Made by a program: the position numbers and the translations under genes. The notes under the pieces are model-generated. The model made no database searches, was not told where the DNA came from, and worked only from the letters and a program-made list of their open reading frames with translations. A stretch of DNA of 40,338 bases from a virus. Where the stretch lies: positions 1-40,338 of IMG/VR virus record IMGVR_UViG_3300043409_002307; one strand, written 5' to 3'. This document shows positions 14,051 to 23,200 of this stretch, in pieces; the stretch's first letter is position 1; every line of letters begins with the position of its first letter.

Positions 14051-15429
14051 TGCAATATCAACAATTTCTAGATTCTAAGAGATCGACCATCACCGCATCA
14101 GGCTTTAAACCCGATCGCCTCAATCCCAATCTATTTCTATTTCAGCGCGATATTGTCGAATGGGCTTTGCAGTTGGGCAAGGCGGCTATATTTGCTTCGT
14201 GCGGTTTAGGGAAGTCAGCCATGATGCTGTCATGGGCTGATGCTATTGTCGATCGAACTGGTGCCAAGGTTTTAATAGTCGCTCCATTATCAGTAACTAG
14301 TCAAACTCATCAAGAGGGAATTAAATTTGGGATCGAGACGCGAGTCACCAAAACAGGCGAACTGCTGGATACCGATCGGATTGTCATCACTAACTACCAA
14401 AGCTTGCATAAATTTAGCGCGGCTGACTTTATCGGCGTAGTACTAGATGAGGCGAGTATCCTCAAGTCGATCGCAGGATCGACTAAAGAGCAAATTATCG
14501 AAATGTTTGCTCACACTCATTACAAGCTTGCTTGTACCGCCACGCCAAGCCCTAACGATTATGTGGAATTGGGCAATCAGGCATCATTTTTAGGAGTGTG
14601 CAGATCTACCGAAATGCTGGCAACCTATTTTACTCATGATGGTGGGGATACCTCAAAATGGCGATTAAAAGGGCACGCTAGACAAGAGTTTTGGAAATGG
14701 GTAAGTCAGTGGGCAGTGACCATTGAGAAGCCCTCGAATATCGGCTATAGCGATGATGGGTACGACTTGCCACCGATCGAGTATCACGAGCATGTGGTAG
14801 ACGTTGTGATGGCTCCTGATGATGGGCAGCTATTTAAACTTGAGGCTACCGACCTCATGGATCGCCGCCGGAGCCGTCGCAATTCGATCGATGACAGAGT
14901 GGCTAAATGTGCGGAGTTGGTCAATGCCAGCGATGAGCAATGGTTGGTGTGGTGCGATTTAAATGATGAGGGTGACGCGCTAGAGAGTGCGATCGATGGT
15001 GCTATTCAAATTGCTGGCAAGCATTCGGACGACCAAAAAGAATCGCGGATGGCTGGATTTATCGATAACACTCACAAAGTACTGGTGTCCAAGGCATCCA
15101 TCACCGGGTTTGGGGTTAATATGCAAAACTGCCATAACATCGCTTTTGTCGGGATGAGCGATAGTTACGAGCAGCTATATCAGGCTATCCGCCGATGCTG
15201 GCGATTTGGGCAGACTGAGCAGGTGCATGTACATTTTATCACCGCATCGTCTGACGGGGCTGTAGTCCGCAATATCAAGCGTAAGGAAAAGGATATGGAA
15301 GTAATGATTAAAGCAATGATTCAAGAGGTTAGTATTGGTCAAGATTTAAAACCAACTGCGAATGAGTCGATCGAGCACTTGGCAACATTGGACATGGTAA
15401 TCCCTGACTGGATTGTAAGCTTAAAATAA
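14050..15429 (+). CDS. SNF2-like SF2 helicase/translocase
   Basis: 459 aa from the ATG at 14050, which overlaps the stop of the preceding gene; an in-frame start at 14029 lies inside that gene. Motif I CGLGKSA (51-57), IVAPLSV (motif Ia), motif II DEAS (133-136), TATPSPNDY (motif III), and the C-terminal QAIRRCWRFGQ (motif VI, with paired Arg) are clear. This is the compact phage form of the SNF2 group and often lies next to a DNA methyltransferase, as here. It could move along double-stranded DNA to strip proteins or assist modification or antirestriction. The pairing with the methyltransferase at 15558 and the PP-loop gene at 16492 suggests one cassette. Confidence 0.85.
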   Translation: MQYQQFLDSKRSTITASGFKPDRLNPNLFLFQRDIVEWALQLGKAAIFASCGLGKSAMMLSWADAIVDRTGAKVLIVAPLSVTSQTHQEGIKFGIETRVTKTGELLDTDRIVITNYQSLHKFSAADFIGVVLDEASILKSIAGSTKEQIIEMFAHTHYKLACTATPSPNDYVELGNQASFLGVCRSTEMLATYFTHDGGDTSKWRLKGHARQEFWKWVSQWAVTIEKPSNIGYSDDGYDLPPIEYHEHVVDVVMAPDDGQLFKLEATDLMDRRRSRRNSIDDRVAKCAELVNASDEQWLVWCDLNDEGDALESAIDGAIQIAGKHSDDQKESRMAGFIDNTHKVLVSKASITGFGVNMQNCHNIAFVGMSDSYEQLYQAIRRCWRFGQTEQVHVHFITASSDGAVVRNIKRKEKDMEVMIKAMIQEVSIGQDLKPTANESIEHLATLDMVIPDWIVSLK

Positions 15430-15481
15430 TATCATTTTTGAAGTTGCAGAATTAAGAACTGAAGTATCTAATCTCATACTC

Positions 15482-15571
15482 ATGTGCGAACCGCGCCATT
15501 ATTGGGCGCACACCAAAAAGAACCAGCCGAATCAATTTATAAAGGAATTAGAATTAAGTGAAAGTAATTGA
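15482..15571 (+). CDS. Possible 29-aa peptide between helicase and methyltransferase
   Basis: From the ATG at 15482 the frame reads MCEPRHYWAHTKKNQPNQF and ends ELSESN. The same frame is open further upstream to about 15430 (VAELRTEVSNLILMC), which looks coiled-coil-like, but that part has no ATG, GTG or TTG start. The stop overlaps the GTG start of the methyltransferase gene by 14 nt. It could be a short coupled gene, the remnant of a longer one, or chance. Confidence 0.3.
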   Translation: MCEPRHYWAHTKKNQPNQFIKELELSESN

Positions 15572-16499
15572 CCAAACAATAACAGATAGTTACGCTCTTT
15601 ATCATGCTGACTGTGTAGACGTTGCATCAGCACTTCCAAGCAACTCGATAGATTTTTCAATTTATAGCCCTCCTTTTAGTTCATTATATGTTTATTCCAA
15701 CTCCACTCGTGACATGGGTAATTCCAAGTCAGACACTCAATTTTACGAGCATTATCAATTTTTAATGAGCGAAATGTATCGCGTCATTAAACCAGGTCGG
15801 TTGATGAGTTTTCACTGCATGAATTTACCAACAAGTAAGCAAAATGATGGGTATATTGGCATCAAAGATTTTCGGGGCGATCTAATCAGAATGTGTCAAT
15901 CTGTTGGATTTATTTATCATTCTGAAGTCGTTATCTTCAAAGATCCCGTAGTCGCAATGCAACGCACAAAAGCTCTCGGATTACTTCATAAGCAAGTTAA
16001 AAAAGACTCAGCAATGTCTCGGCAAGGTATCCCAGATTATCTAGTTACAATGCGTAAACCAGGGACTAACGAGTCACCAATCGCCGGAAAGTTTGACCAT
16101 TTTGCGGGTGAAGAGGGGCACGGATTATCAACTGAAATTATCGAAGACCCAACCGATCGCGACTCGATTAATATCTGGCAACGTTATGCCTCGCCGATTT
16201 GGATGGATGTAAACCCAAGTCGTACACTTCAAAAAAACAGTGCGAGAGCCGATGAAGATGAACGCCACATTTGCCCTCTCCAATTGGATGTAATTGAACG
16301 CGCCTTGCAACTTTGGAGTAATCCAAACGACTTAATCCTTTCACCTTTTTGTGGTATTGGATCTGAAGGTTATGTCGCTCTAGAAATGGGACGGCGGTTC
16401 GTTGGGGCTGAGTTAAAACTATCCTATTATGAGCAAGCAAAGCTCAATCTAGAGATAGCTGCAAGCAAAAAGAATCAGTTAAGTTTATTCAATGTCTAA
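15558..16499 (+). CDS. DNA methyltransferase (N4-cytosine/N6-adenine type, SPPF motif)
   Basis: 313 aa, GTG start at 15558 with AAGGA about 12 nt upstream. Motif IV SPPF is at 37-40 and the S-adenosylmethionine motif comes later (SPFCGIGSEGYVALEMGRRFVGAEL, near 268-292), which is the beta-class order. SPPF/SPPY proteins methylate an exocyclic amino group of C or A. The middle (about 100-250) is the likely target-recognition region. No matching endonuclease is nearby, so it is probably a solitary phage methyltransferase that protects phage DNA from host restriction or marks it. It overlaps the next gene by 8 nt. Confidence 0.9.
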   Translation: MKVIDQTITDSYALYHADCVDVASALPSNSIDFSIYSPPFSSLYVYSNSTRDMGNSKSDTQFYEHYQFLMSEMYRVIKPGRLMSFHCMNLPTSKQNDGYIGIKDFRGDLIRMCQSVGFIYHSEVVIFKDPVVAMQRTKALGLLHKQVKKDSAMSRQGIPDYLVTMRKPGTNESPIAGKFDHFAGEEGHGLSTEIIEDPTDRDSINIWQRYASPIWMDVNPSRTLQKNSARADEDERHICPLQLDVIERALQLWSNPNDLILSPFCGIGSEGYVALEMGRRFVGAELKLSYYEQAKLNLEIAASKKNQLSLFNV

Positions 16500-17346
16500 A
16501 TTATTAGTGTCTTTCAGCGGCGGCGAGACGAGTGCCTATATGATAGATTTTATCAAACGAAATCTATCATACGATCGAGTCGAATACGTGTTTGCAAATA
16601 CCGGATTGGAGCATGAAAAAACTCTAGAGTTTGTACAGAAAGTTGCCGAATACCATCAAATTAAAGTGCATTGGATTGAAGCTGTAATTAATCAGGGGCG
16701 TAAGTCAGCAGGGTATAAACTGGTTGATTTTGAAACAGCTTCTATGAAAGGTGAACCGTTTGAAGCTGCAATCCAAAAGTACGGGATTCCTAATCGCGAT
16801 TTTCCCCACTGCACTAGAGTACTCAAAGGCGATGCAATGCGGAGTTTTGCCAGATATTATCTAAATTGGACAGACCACGATATCGCGATCGGCATCCGCG
16901 CCGACGAGTGGGATCGAGCGTCGGCAACGGCTAAAAAGCAGCGATTAATCTACCCATTGATCGATACAATCACCAAGCCAATGATTAATCAATATTGGGA
17001 TAAAATGCCGTTCAGACTGGAGATTCCAGGCTATATTGGCAACTGTACCGCCTGTTGGAAAAAGAGCGATCGGAAGCTTGTTCAGGTGGGAATTGAAGAG
17101 CCATCGGCGTTCGATTTCTTTCGAGAGATGGAGAAGAAGTATGAAAACTTTATCCCACCATCTCAAGAGAACGGTCGGACAATTCCAATCAGATTTTACC
17201 GCCATCATCGCACGGCTGACGACTTTATTAACGGCGATAAATCTACCCATAAAGTACCGCCAGATGAACGATTAAAAGGACTTGAACGATTGCCATTAAT
17301 CGACCTAATCAACTCATGCGGCGAAAGTTGCGAAGCGTTTAACTAA
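16492..17346 (+). CDS. PP-loop ATPase of the PAPS-reductase/DndC type
   Basis: 284 aa. The P-loop SFSGGETS is at 7-14, followed by VEYVFANTGLEHEKTLEFV, as in PAPS reductases and adenine-nucleotide alpha hydrolases. Extra cysteines are at 107 (FPHC), 185 and 188 (NCTAC), and 276 and 280 (CGESC), enough for an Fe-S cluster as in DndC and TtcA-like sulfur transferases. The usual CysH C-terminal ECGLH motif is not present, so sulfate assimilation is unlikely. It overlaps the methyltransferase gene by 8 nt and follows the SNF2-like helicase, so a role in phage DNA or RNA modification is attractive but unproven. Confidence 0.8.
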   Translation: MSKLLVSFSGGETSAYMIDFIKRNLSYDRVEYVFANTGLEHEKTLEFVQKVAEYHQIKVHWIEAVINQGRKSAGYKLVDFETASMKGEPFEAAIQKYGIPNRDFPHCTRVLKGDAMRSFARYYLNWTDHDIAIGIRADEWDRASATAKKQRLIYPLIDTITKPMINQYWDKMPFRLEIPGYIGNCTACWKKSDRKLVQVGIEEPSAFDFFREMEKKYENFIPPSQENGRTIPIRFYRHHRTADDFINGDKSTHKVPPDERLKGLERLPLIDLINSCGESCEAFN

Positions 17347-17356
17347 TACTAAAACT

Positions 17357-18439
17357 ATGAAATTCACCATCAACTCATCCGAACTGTCCAAATCATTAGA
17401 ACGCGCGGCTAAATTTGTATCAGCCAAACCATTGATGCCGATTCTCAGCGCTATTAAACTAGTGGCAACTGAAGAGCGATTAGAAATCACTGCATTTAAC
17501 CTAGCTCATGGCATTGAGATTAAAATTATCGATATTGAAGTGATTGGATCTGGTAGTGTTTGTATCCCCACTCCAGCAATTGGCATCATCAAATTAATGG
17601 CGGGGCAATTGATTGTTGAGACGGATGAAAACCATCTAGTTACTATCTATAACCTATCCGGCAAAGTTGAGATTCAGGGGCAATCGATCGAGGATTATCC
17701 AGAGCTAGATTCGATCGATAAAGTTCCGAGCGCAATTGAATCAAAATCATTCATCCATGCGGTCAAATACTGCATCCAAGCATGTTCGATCGACGAATCT
17801 AAGCAAGTGCTAACTGGGGTTAATATCGCAGCTACAGGTGGCAATTTGCGGCTGATGGCTACAGATGGGCATCGGCTAGTAGTCTGTAATTTGCCAGTTA
17901 GTGAAATTATAGAGATTGAGTCGGTAACTATCCCAGCCAAATCACTCGCGCTAATCCCCACCGATGGCGGTCAATTTATGCAGTGTGCGTTTGACAAGTC
18001 GCAAGTCTCGATCGATAGCGGTAGTCGATCGATTATGCGGACATTAGATGGTAATTATCCTGACGCGATGATGTTGGTGCCCAAATCATTCACACGGAAG
18101 TTGACGATTGATCGGCGCGAATTAATTAATGCTCTCAATATGATGAGTTCGATTAGCGACCAAAATAATCTAGTTAAGTTTGAGATTGCCGATACTCGGA
18201 CTACAATATCGTCGTCATCTGATGGTAAAAGCGGTAAAGTCGATATTGATTGCCAAACTACTGGCGACGAGATCAATATCGCATTCAATCTCAAGTACCT
18301 ACTCGATGGCTTGAAAATGTTTGAATCAAAAGAGATTTTAATCTCAATGAATGAACCATTGCATCCAGTAATTATTACCGCGATCAACGGTGATCTAGAT
18401 CTGTTATATCTCGTAATGCCAGTTCAATGGAGAAGTTAG
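17357..18439 (+). CDS. dnaN: DNA polymerase III beta sliding clamp
   Basis: 360 aa, full length for the three-domain clamp. The start MKFTINSSELSKSLERAAKFV, the block LMPILSAIKLVA, the middle SIDESKQVLTGVNIAATGGNLRLMATDGHRL and the C-terminal LYLVMPVQ match bacterial DnaN. The protein forms a ring on DNA and tethers polymerase. No DNA polymerase gene is visible in the window, so it probably recruits a host polymerase or competes with the host clamp. It begins 10 nt after the PP-loop gene. Confidence 0.95.
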   Translation: MKFTINSSELSKSLERAAKFVSAKPLMPILSAIKLVATEERLEITAFNLAHGIEIKIIDIEVIGSGSVCIPTPAIGIIKLMAGQLIVETDENHLVTIYNLSGKVEIQGQSIEDYPELDSIDKVPSAIESKSFIHAVKYCIQACSIDESKQVLTGVNIAATGGNLRLMATDGHRLVVCNLPVSEIIEIESVTIPAKSLALIPTDGGQFMQCAFDKSQVSIDSGSRSIMRTLDGNYPDAMMLVPKSFTRKLTIDRRELINALNMMSSISDQNNLVKFEIADTRTTISSSSDGKSGKVDIDCQTTGDEINIAFNLKYLLDGLKMFESKEILISMNEPLHPVIITAINGDLDLLYLVMPVQWRS

Positions 18440-18481
18440 TTTGTGGTGATGATTGATGTGATAAAGTAATTTCTTACTCTG

Positions 18482-18511
18482 TTGATAATATTGACTTTGT
18501 TGAGGTATAAT
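18482..18511 (+). promoter_or_regulatory. Sigma-70-type promoter for the HU-dcd genes
   Basis: TTGATA (18482-18487), an 18-bp spacer and TATAAT (18506-18511) form a good promoter, 25 nt before the HU start. The 97-nt gap between dnaN and HU also holds TGATAAAGTAA (18458), shared with the gap before 13835. Confidence 0.7.
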
Positions 18512-18536
18512 CAGACTATCACATCAAACACTCTCG

Positions 18537-18812
18537 ATGAATAAAGCTGAACTGATAGACAAGATAGCGAAAGATACCGATGTCCCCAAGCAATATATAA
18601 CTATTGTCGTGGATAGTTTATTTGACTCAATATCACGATCTATTGCAATTGGCGAAAGTGTCAAAGTTCGCAATTTTGGTACTTTCGCAACATCCGTAAG
18701 ATCTTCACGAACTGGTGTAAATCCTCGCACCAAAGAACCGATTCAAATTCCATCTCATACCGCCATTAGATTCGTCGCAGGGAAGGAATTGAAGGCAGAG
18801 GTGAACAAATGA
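18537..18812 (+). CDS. hup: HU/IHF-family DNA-bending protein
   Basis: 91 aa, full length. It starts MNKAELIDKIAKDTDV and has VRNFGTFATSVRSSRTGVNPRTKEPIQIPSH, the HU beta-arm with its conserved Arg-rich GxNPxT tip, and ends AVRF-like (AIRFVAGKELKAEVN). HU dimers bend DNA and help replication initiation and packaging. It overlaps dcd by 4 nt (ATGA), so the two are coupled. A phage copy may replace or modify host nucleoid proteins. Confidence 0.95.
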   Translation: MNKAELIDKIAKDTDVPKQYITIVVDSLFDSISRSIAIGESVKVRNFGTFATSVRSSRTGVNPRTKEPIQIPSHTAIRFVAGKELKAEVNK

Positions 18813-19390
18813 TCTTGTCAGATCGCGACATTATCGCAAATATCAAATCAGGTAATATAGTCTGTACTCCACTCGATCAATCTAACATATCTAACTCGTC
18901 GATCGATCTACGGTTAGGGCAATATATCGCCAAACAGCCACGTAAATGGCTTAGTTGGTTTAGACCTGTGAAATTCGACATTGATAAGTCTGGACGGCTG
19001 ACAGTGCTTGATCCTGTTAAGCCCAAAATCTACAACTTACTCGATCCTAAAGTTAGGGATAGTAATAAATTTGTCATTAAACCAGGTGAGTTTGTTCTAG
19101 CTCAGACGCTTGAATTAGTTGGGTCAATGTCCGATTCGATCGAGTGCAAGATATCGGACAAAAGTACGAATGCTCGACTTGGGTTGTCGGCTTGCTTTTC
19201 TGCTGGGAAAATCGAGAGCGGCAACATTTTACGAGTGACGTTAGAACTTAAGAACAATGGCGCTAATCCGATTGAATTGCAATTTGGGCAGCAAATCGCG
19301 CAAATCCAGTTTGAAAAACTTACTAGCTCAGTGCTGCGAAAGTACGACGGCAAGTATAAAAATTCACTTAATCTAGAACTAGCAAAATAA
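18809..19390 (+). CDS. dcd: dCTP deaminase
   Basis: 193 aa. SSIDLRLG, KPGEFVLAQTLE, then KSTNARLGLS and RVTLELKNNG and GKYKN match the dCTP deaminase/dUTPase superfamily. The catalytic Ser and Arg (S...R in KSTNAR) and the Glu in TLEL are kept. The enzyme turns dCTP into dUTP. No separate dUTPase is seen; some family members also cleave dUTP to dUMP, which ThyX needs. The start ATG overlaps the HU stop. The usual G in GRSS is D here (SDKST), a mild variation. Confidence 0.9.
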   Translation: MILSDRDIIANIKSGNIVCTPLDQSNISNSSIDLRLGQYIAKQPRKWLSWFRPVKFDIDKSGRLTVLDPVKPKIYNLLDPKVRDSNKFVIKPGEFVLAQTLELVGSMSDSIECKISDKSTNARLGLSACFSAGKIESGNILRVTLELKNNGANPIELQFGQQIAQIQFEKLTSSVLRKYDGKYKNSLNLELAK

Positions 19391-19753
19391 ATGACGTATA
19401 CAGCCGAAAAGGAAGCTTCATCAATACAAAGTTTGGGCACATTTGACATCCCGAAAACCACCATTAAACTTGATGAAGACAAACTTCGTGAACTCTGGTG
19501 CAAAGGGATAATTAATGACCTCAGCTACATCACATTCGCACTAGAACTCGAATCAAAAGCTGCTTTTAACATCGATTCGTTTGCCCGAAAATGGGAGAAC
19601 GTCGATCTATCAGAAGAGCAACAGGATGATGGTTGGAAGCCCAAGAAACTGAAGCTTAGAACCGTCTTGAATGTCATCGGAATTTTAGACGAGAAAGGAA
19701 TCGGATGCTGCGATTTCAATGTCAAAGTATCTCAATTATCAATATTTGATTAA
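19391..19753 (+). CDS. Hypothetical protein
   Basis: 120 aa, ATG directly after the TAA of dcd. It has an N-terminal disordered part, a helical region (LDEDKLRELWCKGIINDLSYI), a DLSEEQQDD acidic stretch and a C-terminal block (LKLRTVLNVIGILDEKGIGCCDF) that looks like a winged-helix half or a small helix-strand unit. A short DNA- or protein-binding role is possible. I do not recognise the family. It is in the middle of a plus-strand operon that leads to the ribonucleotide reductase. Confidence 0.6.
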   Translation: MTYTAEKEASSIQSLGTFDIPKTTIKLDEDKLRELWCKGIINDLSYITFALELESKAAFNIDSFARKWENVDLSEEQQDDGWKPKKLKLRTVLNVIGILDEKGIGCCDFNVKVSQLSIFD

Positions 19754-19755
19754 TC

Positions 19756-19947
19756 ATGGCAACACCCAAAAAGAAAAACGCATATCAGTTAGAGCGCAAG
19801 AAATCACCTGAAGAGTGCGCGGCTGAATCACTTAAAAAGAAGCGGGAGAAGATCGGGTATATCGAAGCCGATCCGACGTATGAGTGCAAATTCAAAACTC
19901 TCAACAAGCTATTCCCAATCGATCGAAATCGATACCACCACCATTAA
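19756..19947 (+). CDS. Hypothetical basic protein
   Basis: 63 aa: a Lys-rich N-terminus (MATPKKKNAYQLERKK), an Ala/Lys helix (ECAAESLKKKREKIGY) and a C-terminus ending RYHHH. The charge suggests nucleic-acid contact. Two nt separate it from the gene before; its TAA overlaps the next ATG (TAATG). Not recognised as any family. Confidence 0.55.
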   Translation: MATPKKKNAYQLERKKSPEECAAESLKKKREKIGYIEADPTYECKFKTLNKLFPIDRNRYHHH

Positions 19948-20204
19948 TGAGATACGAACCGATTAGTTATGACGCTCATTTAGCGAGAGGCTATTGCTGT
20001 TACGACTCACGAAATCAGCACTCTCGATGCGTGTTCTGTCCTTGGGCACCTATCAAACCCATCCCACAAATGACGATCGATCCGAGAATCTTGGAAGCAA
20101 TGCGATCGGGTGAAGTGACTACAATTCAGAGTGAAAGAATGTCATTAGTGCCGCAATTGACGATTGGAAGCCTCACTATAATTTACAAGGAATATCAGCA
20201 CTAG
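19947..20204 (+). CDS. Hypothetical protein with a Cys-rich motif
   Basis: 85 aa from the ATG at 19947, which overlaps the previous stop (TAATG); an upstream in-frame start at 19884 lies inside the previous gene. Residues about 15-35 read ARGYCCYDSRNQHSRCVFCPW, giving CC...CxxC, a likely zinc- or metal-binding site. The C-terminal half has strand-forming sequence (LVPQLTIGSLTIIY). It lies directly before the ribonucleotide reductase (20 nt) and might supply electrons or metal, but that is speculation. Confidence 0.55.
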   Translation: MRYEPISYDAHLARGYCCYDSRNQHSRCVFCPWAPIKPIPQMTIDPRILEAMRSGEVTTIQSERMSLVPQLTIGSLTIIYKEYQH

Positions 20205-20224
20205 TACTAGCTAACTAACTAACA

Positions 20225-23200
20225 ATGAAACACTTTAAATCAACTCCCACAGCCGCATTTATTTTCTATCGCAGCTACTCCAGATTTATCGACGGGGTGC
20301 GTGAGACATGGCAATCGATGGCTCTCCGATGCGTCCTAGGACTAGCGAATCTCGGTAAATTTACTGAGGATGAAGTTAAGCTAATCTATTCCCAAATCGA
20401 CAATTGCACAGCACTCCCATCAGGGCGGTATATGTGGTGTGGTGGTACTGAGTGGAGCGACAAGCAAGCCAACTATCCAGGGATGTACAATTGCAGTTCA
20501 ACAGTGGTAGACAACATTGAGACATTTGGCTATCTGATGGATTTAGCAATGACAGGATGTGGGACTGGCGCGGTGTTGGAATTGGACGCGATCGCTAAGT
20601 TACCGTCAATTAAAACTAAACTCAATATCGAGATTGTGGGGGATATTGGCACAAAATTAAAATCAGATCGTCAGGTAGAAACTTTAGCACAAGAGGTTTT
20701 GGGCGAAGTTTGGATCGAAGTTGGTGATTCTCGTCGTGGATGGGTAGACAGCTACATGGAATTGATTCGACGCGCTACATGCGATGGATTGGGAGAGTCA
20801 ATCGATATCAAGGTCGATTTGTCTAGCGTCAGATCTGCAGGGGAGCGTTTACAAGGCTTTGGCGGCAGTGCTAATCCATTTAAATTGCCCGAACTCTATA
20901 GCAAGGTATCGGCGATTCTCAATGGCGCGATCAATCGTCAACTCAACTCGATCGAATGTTGCAAGCTAATCGATGAGGCGGCTTGCGTAGTTGTGGCGGG
21001 GAATATTCGGAGGTGCATCGCTTACGGGGAGCGGGTTTCAGCCTTCGGAGGTATGAAGCCTATACAGAATATCTTGGTTGGCGATAGAGTATTGGCATCT
21101 GATGGTGAGTACCACTCAGTGACAAATACCTTCGATCAAGGCATTCAGAAGACTATCAAGATTCAGACACAACTATCAAGTCTGTCAGTGACCGCAAATC
21201 ACCGTCTAGCCGTGATGGATAAATTTAATGAATACAAGTGGGTTGAAGCTAAGTATCTATCTGTTGGGGACATCCTAGTATCAACTCCGCACACCAAAGG
21301 AATCGATATCATAACAACTGATGAAGCATGGTTAATTGGCACTTATATCGCTGATGGGCATACCGACATTGAAAACAAGGCAAAACGAAGTGGCGGCGGC
21401 GGAGAGACTATCTTTGCAATGTCTACCACAAGTCTAGATACAGTTGGAGCCAAAATAGCCAAATGTTTGTTCGATAAAGGCTATACACCAACTATCCGAT
21501 CGAAAGGCAACTCTTCTAGCCTCTCTGTCTACCGCAAAGATCTAGCTGAATACTTCCGGCAATTTAAAGCCCCGTGGGGTACCCCGACTATTCCTGATGT
21601 TGTCTGGCATGGATCGCCGCAAGTTCGAGGCGCATTCTTAGCTGGATTGTGGGATGGAGACGGAGACGATCGCGCTGTACTTAATAGCACGAAGCCTGAT
21701 TTCCTGGCAGAAGTTCAAAAACTTTACCTGTCTTTAGGAATCGCAGTTAACCTCAATATCCGCAAAGATAAAGTAGTCAAAGGCAATACATACGAAGGCT
21801 GTCATAACCTCACAGTAGTAGGTCAGCAGTCAAAGTTAGCACTAAAAGCTTTAGTAGCTCCATTCCTAGTGCGAATTGATTACGTTCCATCAGCTATGAA
21901 CCGATCAAACTTACGACTACCTAAATTCTTCTCTACCAAACACATGCACGGGAAAGCTGGGCACAATTGGGATGGATTTGTGGCTGATGGAATAGCGGAC
22001 GCTAGTTTGATTCCGTGCCCGATCGTCTCAATATCCGAAGGTGAGGCGGTACATACTTACGACATTGAAGTTGCAGACGTGCATGAGTTTATCGTGAATG
22101 GTTTGCTTTCCCATAACAGTGCGGGCATCAGACAATTCTCAGCTAATGATACATTTGCACTCACCGCCAAGGATAATCTATGGCAACAGCGCGATGACGG
22201 CAAATGGGGGATCGATCCCGATCGCGATGCTTTGCGGATGGCTAACCACACTCGCGTATTCCACACTAAGCCTACGTTAACCGAGTGCATTGATTCAGTA
22301 CGCAAACAGTACTATTCAGGGGAGGGTGCGATTCAGTGGGCTGGTGAGGCTGTGGCACGGGCTAATGCCGATTTATTGGATACTCCAGAGAAAAAGCATA
22401 ACTTTCTGCATTTATACAATCTTGATAAATTGAACGCAAAAGTTTACCTGTCGAATATGATGGGACTCTGTGAAGATATCGAAAATATCGGCAGTAGTTC
22501 AAACTTTGAACTCAATCACCGGATGGCTCGCTACGGGCTGAATCCATGCGGGGAGATCCAAATGACAGACAATTTTTGTAACCTTGCAGAGGTTCATCTC
22601 AACACGATCGACCCATTCGATTTCGATGCTCAAGTATCCGCTTTCAAAGCCGCATCTCTCAATGTGGTGGCATTGCTCCATCATCAATTTGAAGTGCCAC
22701 GATACCAAAAATCGCGGGAACTCGATCCGATTGTCGGCGTGTCATTCACGGGGTTGTTCGACTTTTTCGTACAGTTGTTTGGTGTAGAGTGGTTGCATTG
22801 GTGGCAAGCTGGCAGACCTGCCAATTGGGGTCATCCGGTGGACATTGACGATAATTGTCGGATGCTACCACTATTAGAGTGTGATTTTATTCGTGTCCAC
22901 CACTTTGATAGTACGTCCGATCTATTTCTCGCGATCGAGGAAGAGTACCTCTGTAGTTGGAAAACAATCGTATTCGACACCGTAACCGAATATTGCGAAC
23001 GTCACGGATTGAAGGTTCCGAATCGTGCGACAACTTGTCAGCCAGCAGGATCGAAGTCTCTACTCACGGGCGCGTCCCCAGGTTGGCATCCACCAAAAGC
23101 TAGTCGCTACATCCGCCGCATGACGTTTGGTAAAGATGAACCGATTGCCCTCGCTGCGATCGATATGGGTTACAACGTCATCCCGTCACAATCCGACAAG

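Noticed and set aside
19102-19503. 133-codon minus-strand frame
   Set aside because: Antisense to dcd and the following gene; dcd has all catalytic motifs.
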